Of a DNA stretch of 64,000 bases, positions 25,501 to 34,504 are shown one piece after another. Source of the DNA: Microbacterium sp. Leaf151. GTDB taxonomy: Bacteria > Actinomycetota > Actinomycetes > Actinomycetales > Microbacteriaceae. Location: the NCBI RefSeq assembly GCF_001424225.1, contig NZ_LMOR01000004.1, positions 496,001 to 560,000 on the forward strand. The letters run 5' to 3'. The notes below the pieces were generated by a model, which did not search any database, was not told where the DNA came from, and saw nothing but the letters and a program-made list of their open reading frames with translations. Each line of letters begins with the position of its first letter. Position 1 is the stretch's first letter. The position numbers were made by a program, and so were the translations under genes.

Positions 25501-26904
25501 GCGCAGGTCGGCGCCTTCCCCGCCTCGATCGGGTCGACGCTGACGGTGTCCGAGACGATGGCGGCGGGTTCGACCTCGGCCATCGGGGTCTACACGGTCC
25601 GCCTCGAATGCTGGAGCGACGGCATCCGGATCGCGAACGCCGCAGCGACCAGCGCCGCGGTCACCATGCCCGACCGCTTCGGCGCCAACGTCGTGTGCAC
25701 CTTCTTCAACTCCCCCAGTCCCGTGGCGTCGGTCACGGTGATCAAACGTGTGCTCGATCCGGCCACCGGCCAGTCGGCGCCCGCGGCCGGCTGGAGCCTG
25801 GGCGCCGCCGCGACAGCCACCGCCGGCAGCGCCACCGTGCTGCCCAGCGAAGCGCCGCGTCAGACGAGCGACGCCGCGGGAACGGCCGTCTGGAGCGTGC
25901 TGTTCGGCTCCGCCTCGTCCCGTGCCACGCTCACGGTCTCGGAGGTGCAGCAGACCCGCTTCACCTTCGTCAGCGGCACGTGCACGGTCAACGGCACCGT
26001 CGCGCCCGTCACCTTCACGACCGCGAGCGGGGTGGTCAGCGGCGGCATCGCCGGGGTCGGGCCGTCGGCGATCGTCGTGTGCACGCTCGTCAACCAACCG
26101 ATCACCTCCCTCACCCTGGTGAAGGCCGTGTCGTCGGGCTCGGTCGCCGCCACCGACTGGACACTGTCGGCCACCGCCCCCACGGGCGCACTCGCCGGAC
26201 CCACCGGTCGTACGGCGACCGCGGCGACGACGAACGTCCCGGTGTCACCGGCCCGCCCCTACCGGCTGGCCGAGACCGGCACGAACGCCGCCTACGTGCA
26301 GGTCGGTGCGTGGCGCTGCGTCGAGTCCACGGGTGCCGAGGTCGCCGTCACCGCCGCGAGCGACGTCACCCTGCGCACCGGCACCGCCGTCACCTGCACC
26401 GTCACGAACGCCACGGCGACCCTGACGCTGCTGAAAGACGTCACCGCCCCGAGCCCCGGCTTCGTGCCCGCCACCTGGACCGTGACGGCCGTTCCCGCCG
26501 CCCTGGCCGGCGCGACGCTTCCGACGCAGAGCCGAGTGGGCGCGGCGTACGACCCCGTCGCCGGCAACGCCGCGAGCACGTTCGAGGTGCGCCCGGGCCA
26601 CGGCTACACGCTGTCGGAGGCGCCCACCGTGCCCGGGACGCGGCTGGCCTACACGACCCTCCGCCTCGAACGGCTCGACGGCTCCACGTGGACAGCCGTC
26701 ACCGGACGCAGCGTCACCGCTCCCGCCGCCGGCCAGAGCGCGATCTACCGCTTCGTCAACGCCCCCGTCGTGGGCCCCGTCCTCCCCCTCACGGGCGGTG
26801 TCGGCGCCGACGCGTTCGTCATCGCCGGAGGCCTCCTGCTCGCCCTCACCGTCGTGGGCGCCGTGATCCATCGCAGACGCAGGGGAGGGAGCCTTCCGAC
26901 GTGA
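22600..26904 (+). CDS. large LPXTG-anchored surface protein (probable pilus tip/minor pilin) with DUF5979-like repeats
   Basis: A 1434-residue wall protein. The signal peptide ends near VTAASA (residues about 1-38) and a Pro/Thr/Asp-rich stalk follows to about residue 140. Next come an N-terminal beta domain, a DUF11-like segment (SVPVGTASALTYTITNTSD), then five related domains opening with LTVRKNLP, ITVQKNVVG, VTVIKRV, LTLVKAV and LTLLKDV at residues about 546, 926, 1045, 1171 and 1274; the first four end in C.. [FL/V]xN-type strands (CTFTNT, CTFFNS, CTLVNQ, CTVTNA). A propeller-like segment (about 661-921) interrupts them. The C-terminus is the sorting signal LPLTG, a helix and RRRR. GAAAGG precedes ATG 22600. 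It is followed by the major pilin and a class C sortase, so it is the probable tip or ancillary pilin. Confidence 0.88.
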   Translation: MFSSRRPPARPARTRAASTAIVAVVVAMLLGSSVTAASANPSPPASPMPTASAPAVTPTPAEQVTPTPSEQATPSPAPSEPPADTVPEPVASTPPTDADPADDADAPGAPTDEPTAAPEVVDSPPDETVDDPTTSARMRAPPEARIGILAAGVPEAPAEVWTETFEQGLSATAPTALTAYASGRYTASPGWSTPSNCTGVLVNFSATYPNTQFCPSQSLLNIPVSTASAREVRRLADVLGQVAAGTTGSTTSTAPANGSTSTTRTNHALVDLPYAALTGTTVAQSSSPIAVSAAGSRYYTLRFDAAAAPCSANAPALSLSLFSGATTLLAPFPTAVNPCAITGNVFYTSPAQTASGGLLDPAIGSSARAATFTGPSAALLTPTQIAAAQVRVTNSTTGVGSGFGVDNLRVLDVTPSLDWAFSPASVPVGTASALTYTITNTSDLLAKSDWTFTNTLPAGLTVAPTPAVGGTCAQVTGTTFAVTALAGSSSIAAVGGDLAAAAASCTITVNVVASAEATFTNAPSNVVTPLIAPDTATLTVTPASRLTVRKNLPARLASTDQFTLSVRSGSTVIASATTTGTATGLQAAQVSRQIVEAGATYTISETPTSGVALGYASTYECTREGTVIAAGSSRSGPLTMPQDDGAEVVCTFTNTLQQPRLFCDSGLFYGLTANGALIQADGAVGGQATVGSWSNVTGANSLGVAAGGTGAYALNRSTDAANVLSILKWTPTGGFETLANSAYTTTDRAGTVIPGSIVAGAIDLATGRYLFGKYNNGSFYAWSFTESAPAASRFTYLGSFSAGSAPNGNGDMAFDNRGNLYVLGAATVNNASSAAIFTVTAETLAGASGGTLAVSTSATRTLNGLDATPAFGSVNGIAFSPRGTVYLSSSTSTYEFDPTTWTRVASTPRIDFASTDLASCNSPGTITVQKNVVGRAAGADQFQLTLADANGALGTATTAGTATGRQAAQVGAFPASIGSTLTVSETMAAGSTSAIGVYTVRLECWSDGIRIANAAATSAAVTMPDRFGANVVCTFFNSPSPVASVTVIKRVLDPATGQSAPAAGWSLGAAATATAGSATVLPSEAPRQTSDAAGTAVWSVLFGSASSRATLTVSEVQQTRFTFVSGTCTVNGTVAPVTFTTASGVVSGGIAGVGPSAIVVCTLVNQPITSLTLVKAVSSGSVAATDWTLSATAPTGALAGPTGRTATAATTNVPVSPARPYRLAETGTNAAYVQVGAWRCVESTGAEVAVTAASDVTLRTGTAVTCTVTNATATLTLLKDVTAPSPGFVPATWTVTAVPAALAGATLPTQSRVGAAYDPVAGNAASTFEVRPGHGYTLSEAPTVPGTRLAYTTLRLERLDGSTWTAVTGRSVTAPAAGQSAIYRFVNAPVVGPVLPLTGGVGADAFVIAGGLLLALTVVGAVIHRRRRGGSLPT

Positions 26905-26975
26905 CCCCTCCCGTCGCGCGACGCCGCCGACGACACCACTTCCGCATCACCGATCACCTTCCGAGAGGAACCACC

Positions 26976-28490
26976 ATGTCCATCCGCAAGAAAGCGGCAA
27001 CCGTCCTGAGCGTCCTCGCGCTCGGGGCCCTCACCGCCGTCGGGGCCGTCGCTCCCGCATCGGCCGTGACGCTGCCGGGCAACATCGACTCGACCGTCAA
27101 CCGCACCCTCACGCTGCACAAGCACGCGCTCGGACCCACGACGCCGCTGAACCCGACCTCGACGGGCCAGCAGCTGGCCACGCCGCCGGCCGACCCGCTG
27201 GCCGGAGCGCAGTTCACCGCGACGCTCGTGTCGGGCGTCGACCTGACCACGGCCGCCGGGTGGACGCAGGCGGCCTCGCTGACACCGGCCCAGGCTGCCC
27301 AGCGTCCCAACACGGTGAGCTTCGTGTCGTCGGTGTCCAACACCGCCGGTGTCGCGACGTTCTCGCCCGACCCGGCGCTGTACCCGACCGGCCTGCCCAT
27401 CGGCGTGTACCTGATCACCGAGACCCAGCTGCCGGCCACCGCCACCAACCCGGCGGCGCCGTTCCTGGTGACGTTGCCGACGCCCACCGGCAGTGCGGGC
27501 TCGCCCGCCAACCAGTGGATCTACGACGTGCACGTCTATCCGAAGAACGCCGTCACCCAGCTCACCAAGACGCGCGTTCCCGCCCCGGCCGGATCCGTCG
27601 AGCAGCGCAACCCCGACCTCATCCGTTGGGCCATCGCTTCGTCGATCCCGACCCTCGCGACCGGTGACGCCATCGACGTGTTCACCCTCACCGACGTCCT
27701 GCCGTCGGAGCTGACGTACCTGACGGCTGCCACCGTTCCCGCGGGAGTCGCCCCCTCGAACGTCGTGGTCACGAATGCCGCCGGCGCCGCGCAGACGTTC
27801 ACCGAGGGAACCGACTACACGATCACCAACACCGGGGGCACCCTGACCCTGGACTTCACCGCCGCCGGCCGCACGCGTCTCGCGGGCTTCCAGGGCGGAA
27901 CCGTGACGTTCAATGTGCTGACGCGCGCGACGGCCATCCCGGCCAGCGGCGTGATCGTCAACACCGCTCGCGCGAACGTCAACGGTTCGACCGAGGAGGT
28001 CACCGGCAGCACGCCGATCGGCCAGCTCACCGTGTCGGCCTACACCACCTCGAACGGCTCCCGCGTGCCGCTCGCGGGGGCGGTCTACCAGGTGTTCCTG
28101 ACGGAGCAGGATGCCATCAACGGCGCCAACCCGATCGTCATCAACGGCGAGACCACGTGGACGACCGGCGCGAACGGCAACGTGGTCGTGCCGATCATCA
28201 CGCCCGGCAACTACTGGGTGCGCGAGACGGTGCCCCCGACGGGTTACCAGCTGCCCTCGCCCGACCGCGTGCTCACCGCGGTCGTCCCCGGCCCGACGTC
28301 GACGACCGCGCCCGTGCGCAACTACGTCGAGTTCGCGCACAACCAGGTGCCCGCGTTCGCCCTGCCCATCACCGGTGGCGACGGCGGCCTGTGGTTCGGC
28401 GTCGGTGGCGCGGCCCTGCTGACCGCCATGATCGGCGCGGCGTTCGTCGTGTCGCGTCGCCGCGCCCGCGCGGTGCAGGCACCCGCCTGA
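26976..28490 (+). CDS. SpaH/EbpB-type LPXTG-anchored major pilin
   Basis: A 504-residue backbone pilin. The signal peptide ends at APASA (about residue 29). Family landmarks are HKHALGPTT near the mature start, the E-box YLITETQLP, the pilin motif HVYPKN with the polymerising lysine at about residue 190, a fimbrial isopeptide-forming domain (AIDVFTLTDVLPSELTYL), and the second E-box YWVRETVPPTGYQLP. The C-terminal signal is LPITG, a helix and SRRRAR. GAGAGGAA gives a strong ribosome binding site. Sortase C would link Lys190 of one subunit to the Thr of LPITG of the next. Confidence 0.93.
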   Translation: MSIRKKAATVLSVLALGALTAVGAVAPASAVTLPGNIDSTVNRTLTLHKHALGPTTPLNPTSTGQQLATPPADPLAGAQFTATLVSGVDLTTAAGWTQAASLTPAQAAQRPNTVSFVSSVSNTAGVATFSPDPALYPTGLPIGVYLITETQLPATATNPAAPFLVTLPTPTGSAGSPANQWIYDVHVYPKNAVTQLTKTRVPAPAGSVEQRNPDLIRWAIASSIPTLATGDAIDVFTLTDVLPSELTYLTAATVPAGVAPSNVVVTNAAGAAQTFTEGTDYTITNTGGTLTLDFTAAGRTRLAGFQGGTVTFNVLTRATAIPASGVIVNTARANVNGSTEEVTGSTPIGQLTVSAYTTSNGSRVPLAGAVYQVFLTEQDAINGANPIVINGETTWTTGANGNVVVPIITPGNYWVRETVPPTGYQLPSPDRVLTAVVPGPTSTTAPVRNYVEFAHNQVPAFALPITGGDGGLWFGVGGAALLTAMIGAAFVVSRRRARAVQAPA

Positions 28491-28501
28491 GGGATCACAC
28501 G

Positions 28502-29434
28502 ATGACGAGGGGGGCGACGGTGCGGCGGGATGCCGCGCCGTCGTCCCCCTCGCCCGCGCCGCTTCGGCGCGACCTCCGGCGTCCGAGATGGAGGCTCTCC
28601 CTCGTCTCCCTCGCTCTCGCGGTGGGCGCCCTCGCCGGGGTGGGCCTGCTGATGTACCCGACGGTGGCCGCCTGGTTCGCCCAGTACGTGCAGTCCCAGG
28701 TCATCGACGGGTACTCGAACCAGATCCGCGACCTCGGCGCCGACACGCTCGCCGACCAGCTCGACGCCGCCCGGGCCTACAACTCCCGCCTCATCGACGG
28801 CGGAGCCGAGATCGCCGCGAACGAACGCCTCCCCCTGGCCAACTCCCCCGACCAGACCAGCGACTACGCCGAGCAACTGCGATCGGATGCCGCGGGCCTC
28901 ATGGCCCGGCTGAAGATCCCCGCCATCGACGTCGACCTGCCCGTCTACCACGGCACGAGCGAGCAGGTGCTGTACGAGGGGGTCGGTCATCTCGAGGGAA
29001 CCGCGCTGCCGGTGGGCGGCGAGACGACGCACTCCGTGCTGACCGCTCACCGCGGTCTCGCGACGGCGGAGCTGTTCACCCATCTCGACCGGGTCGGCCT
29101 CGATGACACCTTCACCATCGAGGTCTTCGGCGAGGTGCTCGTCTACCGCGTCGTCGACACGCGCGTCGTCGAGCCCGAAGACACCGAATCCCTCGCCCCG
29201 GTGGTGGGCCGCGACCTGGTGACCCTCGTCACCTGCACCCCGCTGGGGGTGAACAGCCACCGCATCCTGGTGACGGGCGAGAGGGTGATCCCCACCCCCC
29301 AGTCCGAGCTCGACGGCGCGGGCGCCCGCCCCGACATCCCCACGTTCCCCTGGTGGATCTTCGTCCTCGCGGCCGCCCTCCTCGCCGCGTCCGTCTACGT
29401 CTGGTGGGCCGGTCGCCCTCCGCGGCGGCGGTGA
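28502..29434 (+). CDS. class C (pilus-specific) sortase
   Basis: A 310-residue membrane transpeptidase. It has an N-terminal helix (SLVSLALAVGALAGVGLLMY, about residues 36-56), a catalytic domain with KIPAIDVDLPVYHG, His in SVLTAHRGL (about 183), Cys in TLVTCTPLGVNSHR (about 245) and downstream Arg, and a C-terminal membrane helix ([19 protein letters not shown]) typical of class C enzymes. It polymerises the adjacent pilins. The stretch ANSPDQTSDYAEQL resembles the class C lid, but I do not see a clear DPF/W lid motif. ATG lies 11 nt after the pilin stop, completing a tip-backbone-sortase operon. Confidence 0.93.
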   Translation: MTRGATVRRDAAPSSPSPAPLRRDLRRPRWRLSLVSLALAVGALAGVGLLMYPTVAAWFAQYVQSQVIDGYSNQIRDLGADTLADQLDAARAYNSRLIDGGAEIAANERLPLANSPDQTSDYAEQLRSDAAGLMARLKIPAIDVDLPVYHGTSEQVLYEGVGHLEGTALPVGGETTHSVLTAHRGLATAELFTHLDRVGLDDTFTIEVFGEVLVYRVVDTRVVEPEDTESLAPVVGRDLVTLVTCTPLGVNSHRILVTGERVIPTPQSELDGAGARPDIPTFPWWIFVLAAALLAASVYVWWAGRPPRRR

Positions 29435-29440
29435 ACGCAC

Positions 29441-29496
29441 GAGTGTCCAAGACACTCCGGATGCCAGGACTCGGCATCCGCGTGTCTTGGACACTC
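29441..29496. repeat. palindromic repeat, family 2, copy 1 (bidirectional terminator candidate)
   Basis: GAGTGTCCAAGACAC on the left and GTGTCTTGGACACTC on the right are perfect inverted arms, with inner CGGATGCC/GGCATCCG pairing. It lies between the convergent sortase and tctA genes. A related element lies at 35193-35251, also at a convergent junction. Confidence 0.85.
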
Positions 29497-29521
29497 GGGG
29501 CGCGGGAGCGCGGGGGGCGCG

Positions 29522-31183
29522 CTACTCGCGGGACGGTTCGTCCCGGGCGGCGCGGGCCTTCTCGGCGGCCAGCTCCGCGCGGATCGACTCGGTGCGCACA
29601 TCGGTCGGGCGCTCGCCCGACTCCCACAGGTGGTCGACCCCGGCCTGCGGGTGCCCCTCGGTGGCGGCGAGAGACGCCTCGAGCGCCCGCTCGAAACGGC
29701 TCTGCCGACGCTTGAGCCACAGACCCACGACCAGGAACACCGCCAGCAGCACGTACGCCGACGCGGCGAAGGGGTGCAGCACGAGATCGGCGACGTTGCC
29801 CTGGCTCAGCTGCAGCGCCTTGCGCAGCTGCTGCTCGCCCATGGGCCCCAGGATCAACCCCACGATGAGCGGCGCGATCGGAAAGCCGAAGCGCCGCATG
29901 AAGTACCCCAGCGCGCCGACGATCAGCAGGATGACGATGTCGAGCGTCGAGAAGCTCACCGCGTACGCGCCCAGCACCGCGAAGGTGAGGATGCCGGCGT
30001 AGAGGTAGGGCCGCGGGATCTGCAGCACCTTCACCCACAGTCCCGCCAGCGGCAGGTTCAGCACGATGAGCAGCACGTTGCCGATGTACAGGCTCGCGAT
30101 CAGCGCCCACACCAGGTCGCCCTGGTTCTGGAACAGCTGCGGCCCGGGCTGGATGCCGTACGACTGGAAGGCCGTGATGATGATGGCCGCGGTGGCCGTC
30201 GTCGGCAGGCCCAGGGTGAGAAGAGGCACGAGTACGCCCGCCGCGGCGGCGTTGTTGGCCGCCTCGGGTCCGGCGACGCCCTCGATCGCTCCGCGCCCGA
30301 ACTGTCCCTTGTTCTTCGACAGCTTCTTCTCGCTCGCGTACGACAGGAAGGTCGCCACGTCCGCGCCACCGGCGGGGATGGTGCCCACGGGGAAGCCGAT
30401 GAAGGTGCCGCGCAGCCACGGCTTCCACGAGCGCCGCCAGTCCTCGCGCGTCATCCAGTTGCGCCAGCCCCGCGTGACCGGGATCACCGGGATCGGTCCG
30501 TGCCGCAGGCGCGCGGCGACGTAGAGGGTCTCGCCCACCGCGAACAGCCCGACGGCCACGAGCACGACGCTCACCCCGTCCGACAGCGCGAGCACGCCCA
30601 TCGTGTACCGCGCCTGGCCGGTGGTCGCCTCGGTGCCGATGAGCCCGACGAGCAGGCCGATGCCGAGCGAGGCCAGTCCGCGGGCGGGCGAGGAGCCCAG
30701 CAACGCACCGACGGTGATGAAGGCCACCACGATGAGGGCGACGAAGTCGGCCGGTGAGAGGTTGACCGCGAATTGCGCGAGCAGTGGGGCGAAGAGGGTC
30801 AGCAGCACCGTGGCGATGGTGCCGGCCACGAACGAGCCGATCGCCGCCGTCGCCAGGGCCGCAGCCCCGCGACCGAGCTTGGCCATCTTGTTGCCCTCGA
30901 TGGCGGTGATGACGGATGCCGATTCACCCGGGGTGTTGAGCAGGATGCTGGTGGTCGAGCCGCCATACATCCCGCCGTAGTAGATGCCCGCGAAGGTGAT
31001 GATCGCCGCCGTCGGCGACAGCGTATAGGTCAGAGGCAGCAGCAGTGCCACGGTCATGGCCGGGCCGATACCCGGGAGCACCCCGACCGCGGTCCCGATG
31101 ACCACGCCCAGCAGCGCGAACAGCAGGTACTCCGGCTGCAGCGCGGTGGCGAAGCCCTCCAGGAGGGAGTTCACAGAATCCAT
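29522..31183 (-). CDS. tripartite tricarboxylate transporter large permease, TctA family
   Basis: A 553-residue polytopic membrane protein with the TctA hallmark [20 protein letters not shown] near residue 25 and its repeat [20 protein letters not shown] near 270, each inside multiple hydrophobic helices. It forms the main channel of a secondary carboxylate uptake system that works with a periplasmic-type binding protein. An Arg/Glu-rich cytosolic tail (residues about 490-553) is present. Gene order tctC-tctB-tctA on the minus strand is standard. The substrate is probably citrate or another tricarboxylate, judged by family and by the divergent CitA-like kinase. Confidence 0.92.
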   Translation of the reverse strand: MDSVNSLLEGFATALQPEYLLFALLGVVIGTAVGVLPGIGPAMTVALLLPLTYTLSPTAAIITFAGIYYGGMYGGSTTSILLNTPGESASVITAIEGNKMAKLGRGAAALATAAIGSFVAGTIATVLLTLFAPLLAQFAVNLSPADFVALIVVAFITVGALLGSSPARGLASLGIGLLVGLIGTEATTGQARYTMGVLALSDGVSVVLVAVGLFAVGETLYVAARLRHGPIPVIPVTRGWRNWMTREDWRRSWKPWLRGTFIGFPVGTIPAGGADVATFLSYASEKKLSKNKGQFGRGAIEGVAGPEAANNAAAAGVLVPLLTLGLPTTATAAIIITAFQSYGIQPGPQLFQNQGDLVWALIASLYIGNVLLIVLNLPLAGLWVKVLQIPRPYLYAGILTFAVLGAYAVSFSTLDIVILLIVGALGYFMRRFGFPIAPLIVGLILGPMGEQQLRKALQLSQGNVADLVLHPFAASAYVLLAVFLVVGLWLKRRQSRFERALEASLAATEGHPQAGVDHLWESGERPTDVRTESIRAELAAEKARAARDEPSRE

Positions 31184-31195
31184 GTCGACGGTCTC

Positions 31196-31747
31196 CTAGC
31201 CGAACAGGGGTCCGGGGCCGTACCACCAGTCGAAGGCGGCCCCGCGAGGAAGGAAGAGGCCCAGGCCCTCTCCGAAGAGGAGCTGGGTGCCGATGCCGAT
31301 GACGAGCCCGACGAGGAAGGCCACCCAGGGGCGCTTCGCCCCGAGCGTCCAGGCGACGCCGCCGAACAGGAGGGCCGCGACCATCCACCAGCCGAGCAGT
31401 TCGAGCAGCAGCAGGACGGCGACGAGGAGCGCGACGAGCTTGAGGATCGTCCACCAGTCGGTCTTGGCATCCGGGTCGATGTCTTCGCCTTCTTCGCGCG
31501 GCGCCACCTGGCCCCGGAGGGCCGAGATCACCAGCGCTGCACCGGAGCCGAGCAGGATCACCGCCACGGCGAAGGGGAACACCTGCGGGCCGATGGCCTG
31601 ACCTGCGGGGACGCGGATGGCGAAGGCCCCGACCAGCGCGAAGACGCCGAGACCGAACACGACGGCCGCGAAGATCGCGTTGCCGATGCGCTCGGCGCCC
31701 CACCGGGGGCGGACGGTGTCCGCCCCCGGTGTCTCGGTGGTCGTCAC
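31196..31747 (-). CDS. tripartite tricarboxylate transporter small subunit, TctB family
   Basis: A 183-residue membrane protein with four predicted helices, the second pair containing VALLVAVLLLLELLGWWMVA, and a central Glu/Asp-rich loop. This fits TctB, the small membrane partner of TctA. The start overlaps the tctC stop by 4 nt, and 12 nt separate it from tctA. Confidence 0.88.
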   Translation of the reverse strand: MTTTETPGADTVRPRWGAERIGNAIFAAVVFGLGVFALVGAFAIRVPAGQAIGPQVFPFAVAVILLGSGAALVISALRGQVAPREEGEDIDPDAKTDWWTILKLVALLVAVLLLLELLGWWMVAALLFGGVAWTLGAKRPWVAFLVGLVIGIGTQLLFGEGLGLFLPRGAAFDWWYGPGPLFG

Positions 31748-32760
31748 GAGACCAACCCGATGTTCTTCAGCGTCCCCGACACGTCGACGATGTTCTCGTC
31801 GACGAACGAGGTGAATTCCTCACCCGTCAGGAAGGCGTCGGTCCAGCCGCGCTCCTCGAGCACGGTCTTCCACGCACCCGACTCGTGCATCTCGGTGACC
31901 AGGGCGGTGAGGCCCGCGGCATCCGCTTCGCTGATCCCGCCGGGGGCGAGCAGGCCGCGCCAGTTGGTGTAGACGACGTCGAAGCCCTCGGAGGTCATGG
32001 TGGGAACGTCGGGCAGCAGCGTCGCCGCCTCCTCGCTCGACACGGCGAGGGCGCGCAGGTCGCCCGACTCGACGTACTCGGCGAACTCCCCCACGCCCGA
32101 GATGCCGGCCGCGGCGTTGTTGCCGAGCAGCAGCGACACGGCCTCGCCGCCACCGGCGTTGGGCACGTAGTTGAGCTTCTCGGTGATGTCGGCGCCCGTG
32201 AGGCCGGCTTCCTCGAGCAGGAGACCCGCGAGGATGTGGTCGGCGCCGCCGGCGGAGCCACCGGTGATGGTGACACCCTGACCGTCGGCCACGACCGCGT
32301 CGATGAGGTCCTTCAGCGTCTGGAACTCGCTCGCGGCGGGCACGACGACGACGAGCGGCTCCTCGGTCAGGCGGGCGATGGGGGTGGTGTCCTCGATGCG
32401 GTTCTCGGCGGCGTTCGTCTCGACGGCGCCGACCATCACCAGACCCGTGACCATCAGGGTGTACGGGTCGCGCTCGTTCGCGAGCGAGGCGAGGCCGACG
32501 GTGCCGCCGGCGCCCCCGACGTTGCTGACCGCCGCGGTGCCGACCAGGCCGTCGCCGGTGAGCACATCCGAGACGGCGCGACCGGTCTGGTCCCAGCCGC
32601 CGCCCGGGTCGGCGGGGACGACGATGTTCACGGAGTCGATCGAGGCGGCGTCGTCGGAGGCGGCCGCTCCCCCGGCACCCGCACCCTGCGGGTTGCAGCC
32701 GGTGAGCGCCGCGAGCGACAGCGCAGCCAGGGGGACGAGGGCGATGGTGGTGCGACGCAT
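31744..32760 (-). CDS. tripartite tricarboxylate transporter substrate-binding lipoprotein, TctC family
   Basis: A 338-residue extracellular binding protein. The lipobox LAALTGC gives a lipid-anchored Cys at about residue 22. The mature part has the family signature VPADPGGGWDQTGRAV, NVGGAGGTVGLASL, ITGGSAGGADHILAGLL, and Asn/Gly-rich ligand loops. It captures the carboxylate outside the membrane and delivers it to TctAB. The first gene of its operon, it is divergent from the two-component system at 32930. Confidence 0.92.
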   Translation of the reverse strand: MRRTTIALVPLAALSLAALTGCNPQGAGAGGAAASDDAASIDSVNIVVPADPGGGWDQTGRAVSDVLTGDGLVGTAAVSNVGGAGGTVGLASLANERDPYTLMVTGLVMVGAVETNAAENRIEDTTPIARLTEEPLVVVVPAASEFQTLKDLIDAVVADGQGVTITGGSAGGADHILAGLLLEEAGLTGADITEKLNYVPNAGGGEAVSLLLGNNAAAGISGVGEFAEYVESGDLRALAVSSEEAATLLPDVPTMTSEGFDVVYTNWRGLLAPGGISEADAAGLTALVTEMHESGAWKTVLEERGWTDAFLTGEEFTSFVDENIVDVSGTLKNIGLVS

Positions 32761-32829
32761 GCGCGGTACTCCTCTTCGAGTTCGAGGAGGCGCCGTCGCC
32801 TCCCCGCTGATGGCTCACCGTAGACAGCA

Positions 32830-32878
32830 CCGAAGTCGGCCGTCGCGCTTGTGCAACTAACGACGACTTCGGCAACTA
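32830..32878. promoter_or_regulatory. operator-like region between tctC and the sensor kinase gene
   Basis: CCGAAGTCG (32830-32838) and CGACTTCGG (32864-32872) form a perfect 9-bp inverted repeat. GCAACTA occurs twice (32853 and 32872). The segment is AT-rich for this genome and lies in the divergent promoter region, a plausible site for the CitB-type regulator. Confidence 0.45.
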
Positions 32879-32929
32879 TTGGTCGCGCGCCGGCCTGCAC
32901 CCGACGCGTGCGGCGAGGGAGAATGAACC

Positions 32930-34504
32930 GTGGTCCGAGCACTGTCGCTGAGACTGCAGCTGTTGCTGCTGCAGGCGCTGATCGTGTGCGTCGTGACCCT
33001 CGGCGCGGGCATCGTCACCGTCTGGATCCAAGAGAGCGCGATCCGCGACTCCTACCGCGAGCGCATGGTCGGGGTGGCGCTGTCGATCGCGCGACTGCCC
33101 GTCATCGTCGAGGCCTTTGACGATCCCGACCCCTCCGTGGCGATCCAGCCCGTGGCCGAGGTCATCCGCGAGGCATCGGCGCTCACCTACGTCGTGGTGA
33201 CCGACCTCGACGGCATCCGTCTGTCGCACCCGAACCCCGACCGCATCGGCGAGAGCGTGTCGACCGACCCGTCGATCCCCCTGTCGGGGCAGGTGTGGTC
33301 GGGCACCGAGACGGGGACGCTTGGTGAGTCCTACCGGGTGAAGGTGCCGGTCTACGCCGACGGCGACGACGAGAGCGCCCCCGTGATCGGCTCGGTGTCG
33401 GTGGGAGTGCTCGAGTCAGAGCTCGCCGCCGATCTGCAGGCGCGCCTGCCGGGCCTGTTCCTCGCCTTCGGCGGTGCCGCGGTGGCCGGGGTCTTCGGCG
33501 CCGCGTGGGTCGCCGCCCTCATCCGCCGCCGCATCCTGGGGCTCGAACCGGATGAGATCGCCGAGCTGGTGGGCGAGCGCGAGACGATGCTGCACCGCCT
33601 CAGCGAGGGTGTGATCCGCGTCGACCACCGCGGCATCGTCACCAGCGCCAACGACGCCGCCGAACGCCTCATCGGGCGGGGGACGCTCAGCGGGCGTCGC
33701 GCCGATGAGACGCTCGACGGGCCCCTCCTGCAGGTGATGGAGGACGGCGAGCCCGAGGGGCGGCTCGTGCTGGCGGGCGAGCGTCCCGTCATCGCCCGCT
33801 CCACGGGACTCCGCGACGACCGCGGCCGCATGGTGGGCGGCACCCTGCTGCTGCGCGATCACACCGAACTCCACGAGGCCCTCCGCAGCATGGACGGGCA
33901 GCAGTCGCTCACCGAGGGGCTGCGCGCGCAGGCGCACGAGTTCGCCAACTCGCTGCACGTCGTGTCGGGCCTGCTCGAACTCGGCGCGTGGGACGACGCG
34001 CGGGAGTTCATCGCGCAGGTGCGACCTGGCGGCCCGTTGGATCCGGGACCGGATGCCGCAGCCCTCGGAAGCGAGCTGACCGCGCTGCTGTCGGTCAAGA
34101 TCGCCCGCTCCCGCGAGCTCGACGTCGCTCTCGAGGTCGTCGCGCACGGCGCTCCCCCCGCCGAATCGATCGGCGATCTCATCACCGTGGTCGGCAACCT
34201 CGTCGACAACGCCCTCGAGGCGTGCCGTCCCGGCGATCGGTTGCGGGTGACGGTGGATGCCACCGACTCCTCGGTGCGCGTGCGGGTCGACGACAGCGGT
34301 ACCGGTGTTCCCGACGCGCTCCGCGCGCACGTCTTCGACGAGGGCGTGAGCACGAAGGGCACCAACGCCCGCGCCCGCGGCATCGGACTGGCGCTCGTCC
34401 GACGGGTCGCCCGCCGCCGTGGCGGCGACGCCCGGGTCGAGCGTTCCCCGCTCGGGGGCGCGCGGTTCGAGGTGGTGCTCCCCGTGGCCGAGAGGGTGTC
34501 GTGA
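32930..34504 (+). CDS. CitA/DcuS-family sensor histidine kinase
   Basis: A 524-residue membrane sensor. It has TM1 (LQLLLLQALIVCVVTLGAGIV), an extracellular PAS/CACHE-like domain with YVVVTDLDGIRLSHPNPDRIG (the carboxylate-sensing fold of CitA), TM2 near residues 180-200, a cytosolic PAS domain (EGVIRVDHRGIVTSANDAAE) and the SPOB-type dimerisation/phosphorylation helix QAHEFANSLHVVSGLLELG with the phosphohistidine. The HATPase follows with NLVDNALEA and DDSGTGVP. It is translationally coupled to the regulator and divergent from tctCBA, so it probably senses the transported carboxylate. The GTG start follows GAGGGAGAAT. Confidence 0.9.
   Translation: MVRALSLRLQLLLLQALIVCVVTLGAGIVTVWIQESAIRDSYRERMVGVALSIARLPVIVEAFDDPDPSVAIQPVAEVIREASALTYVVVTDLDGIRLSHPNPDRIGESVSTDPSIPLSGQVWSGTETGTLGESYRVKVPVYADGDDESAPVIGSVSVGVLESELAADLQARLPGLFLAFGGAAVAGVFGAAWVAALIRRRILGLEPDEIAELVGERETMLHRLSEGVIRVDHRGIVTSANDAAERLIGRGTLSGRRADETLDGPLLQVMEDGEPEGRLVLAGERPVIARSTGLRDDRGRMVGGTLLLRDHTELHEALRSMDGQQSLTEGLRAQAHEFANSLHVVSGLLELGAWDDAREFIAQVRPGGPLDPGPDAAALGSELTALLSVKIARSRELDVALEVVAHGAPPAESIGDLITVVGNLVDNALEACRPGDRLRVTVDATDSSVRVRVDDSGTGVPDALRAHVFDEGVSTKGTNARARGIGLALVRRVARRRGGDARVERSPLGGARFEVVLPVAERVS

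Noticed and set aside
23212..26097. A 961-residue minus-strand open frame opposite the pilus tip gene
   Set aside because: Composition is Gly/Arg/Ala/Asp-rich with no recognisable domain, as expected for antisense frames in high-GC genes.
23169..28490. One continuous plus-strand frame of 1773 residues across the pilus tip gene and the major pilin
   Set aside because: The upstream part is an Arg/His-rich shadow of the tip gene. The pilin has its own signal peptide, ATG and ribosome site at 26976.
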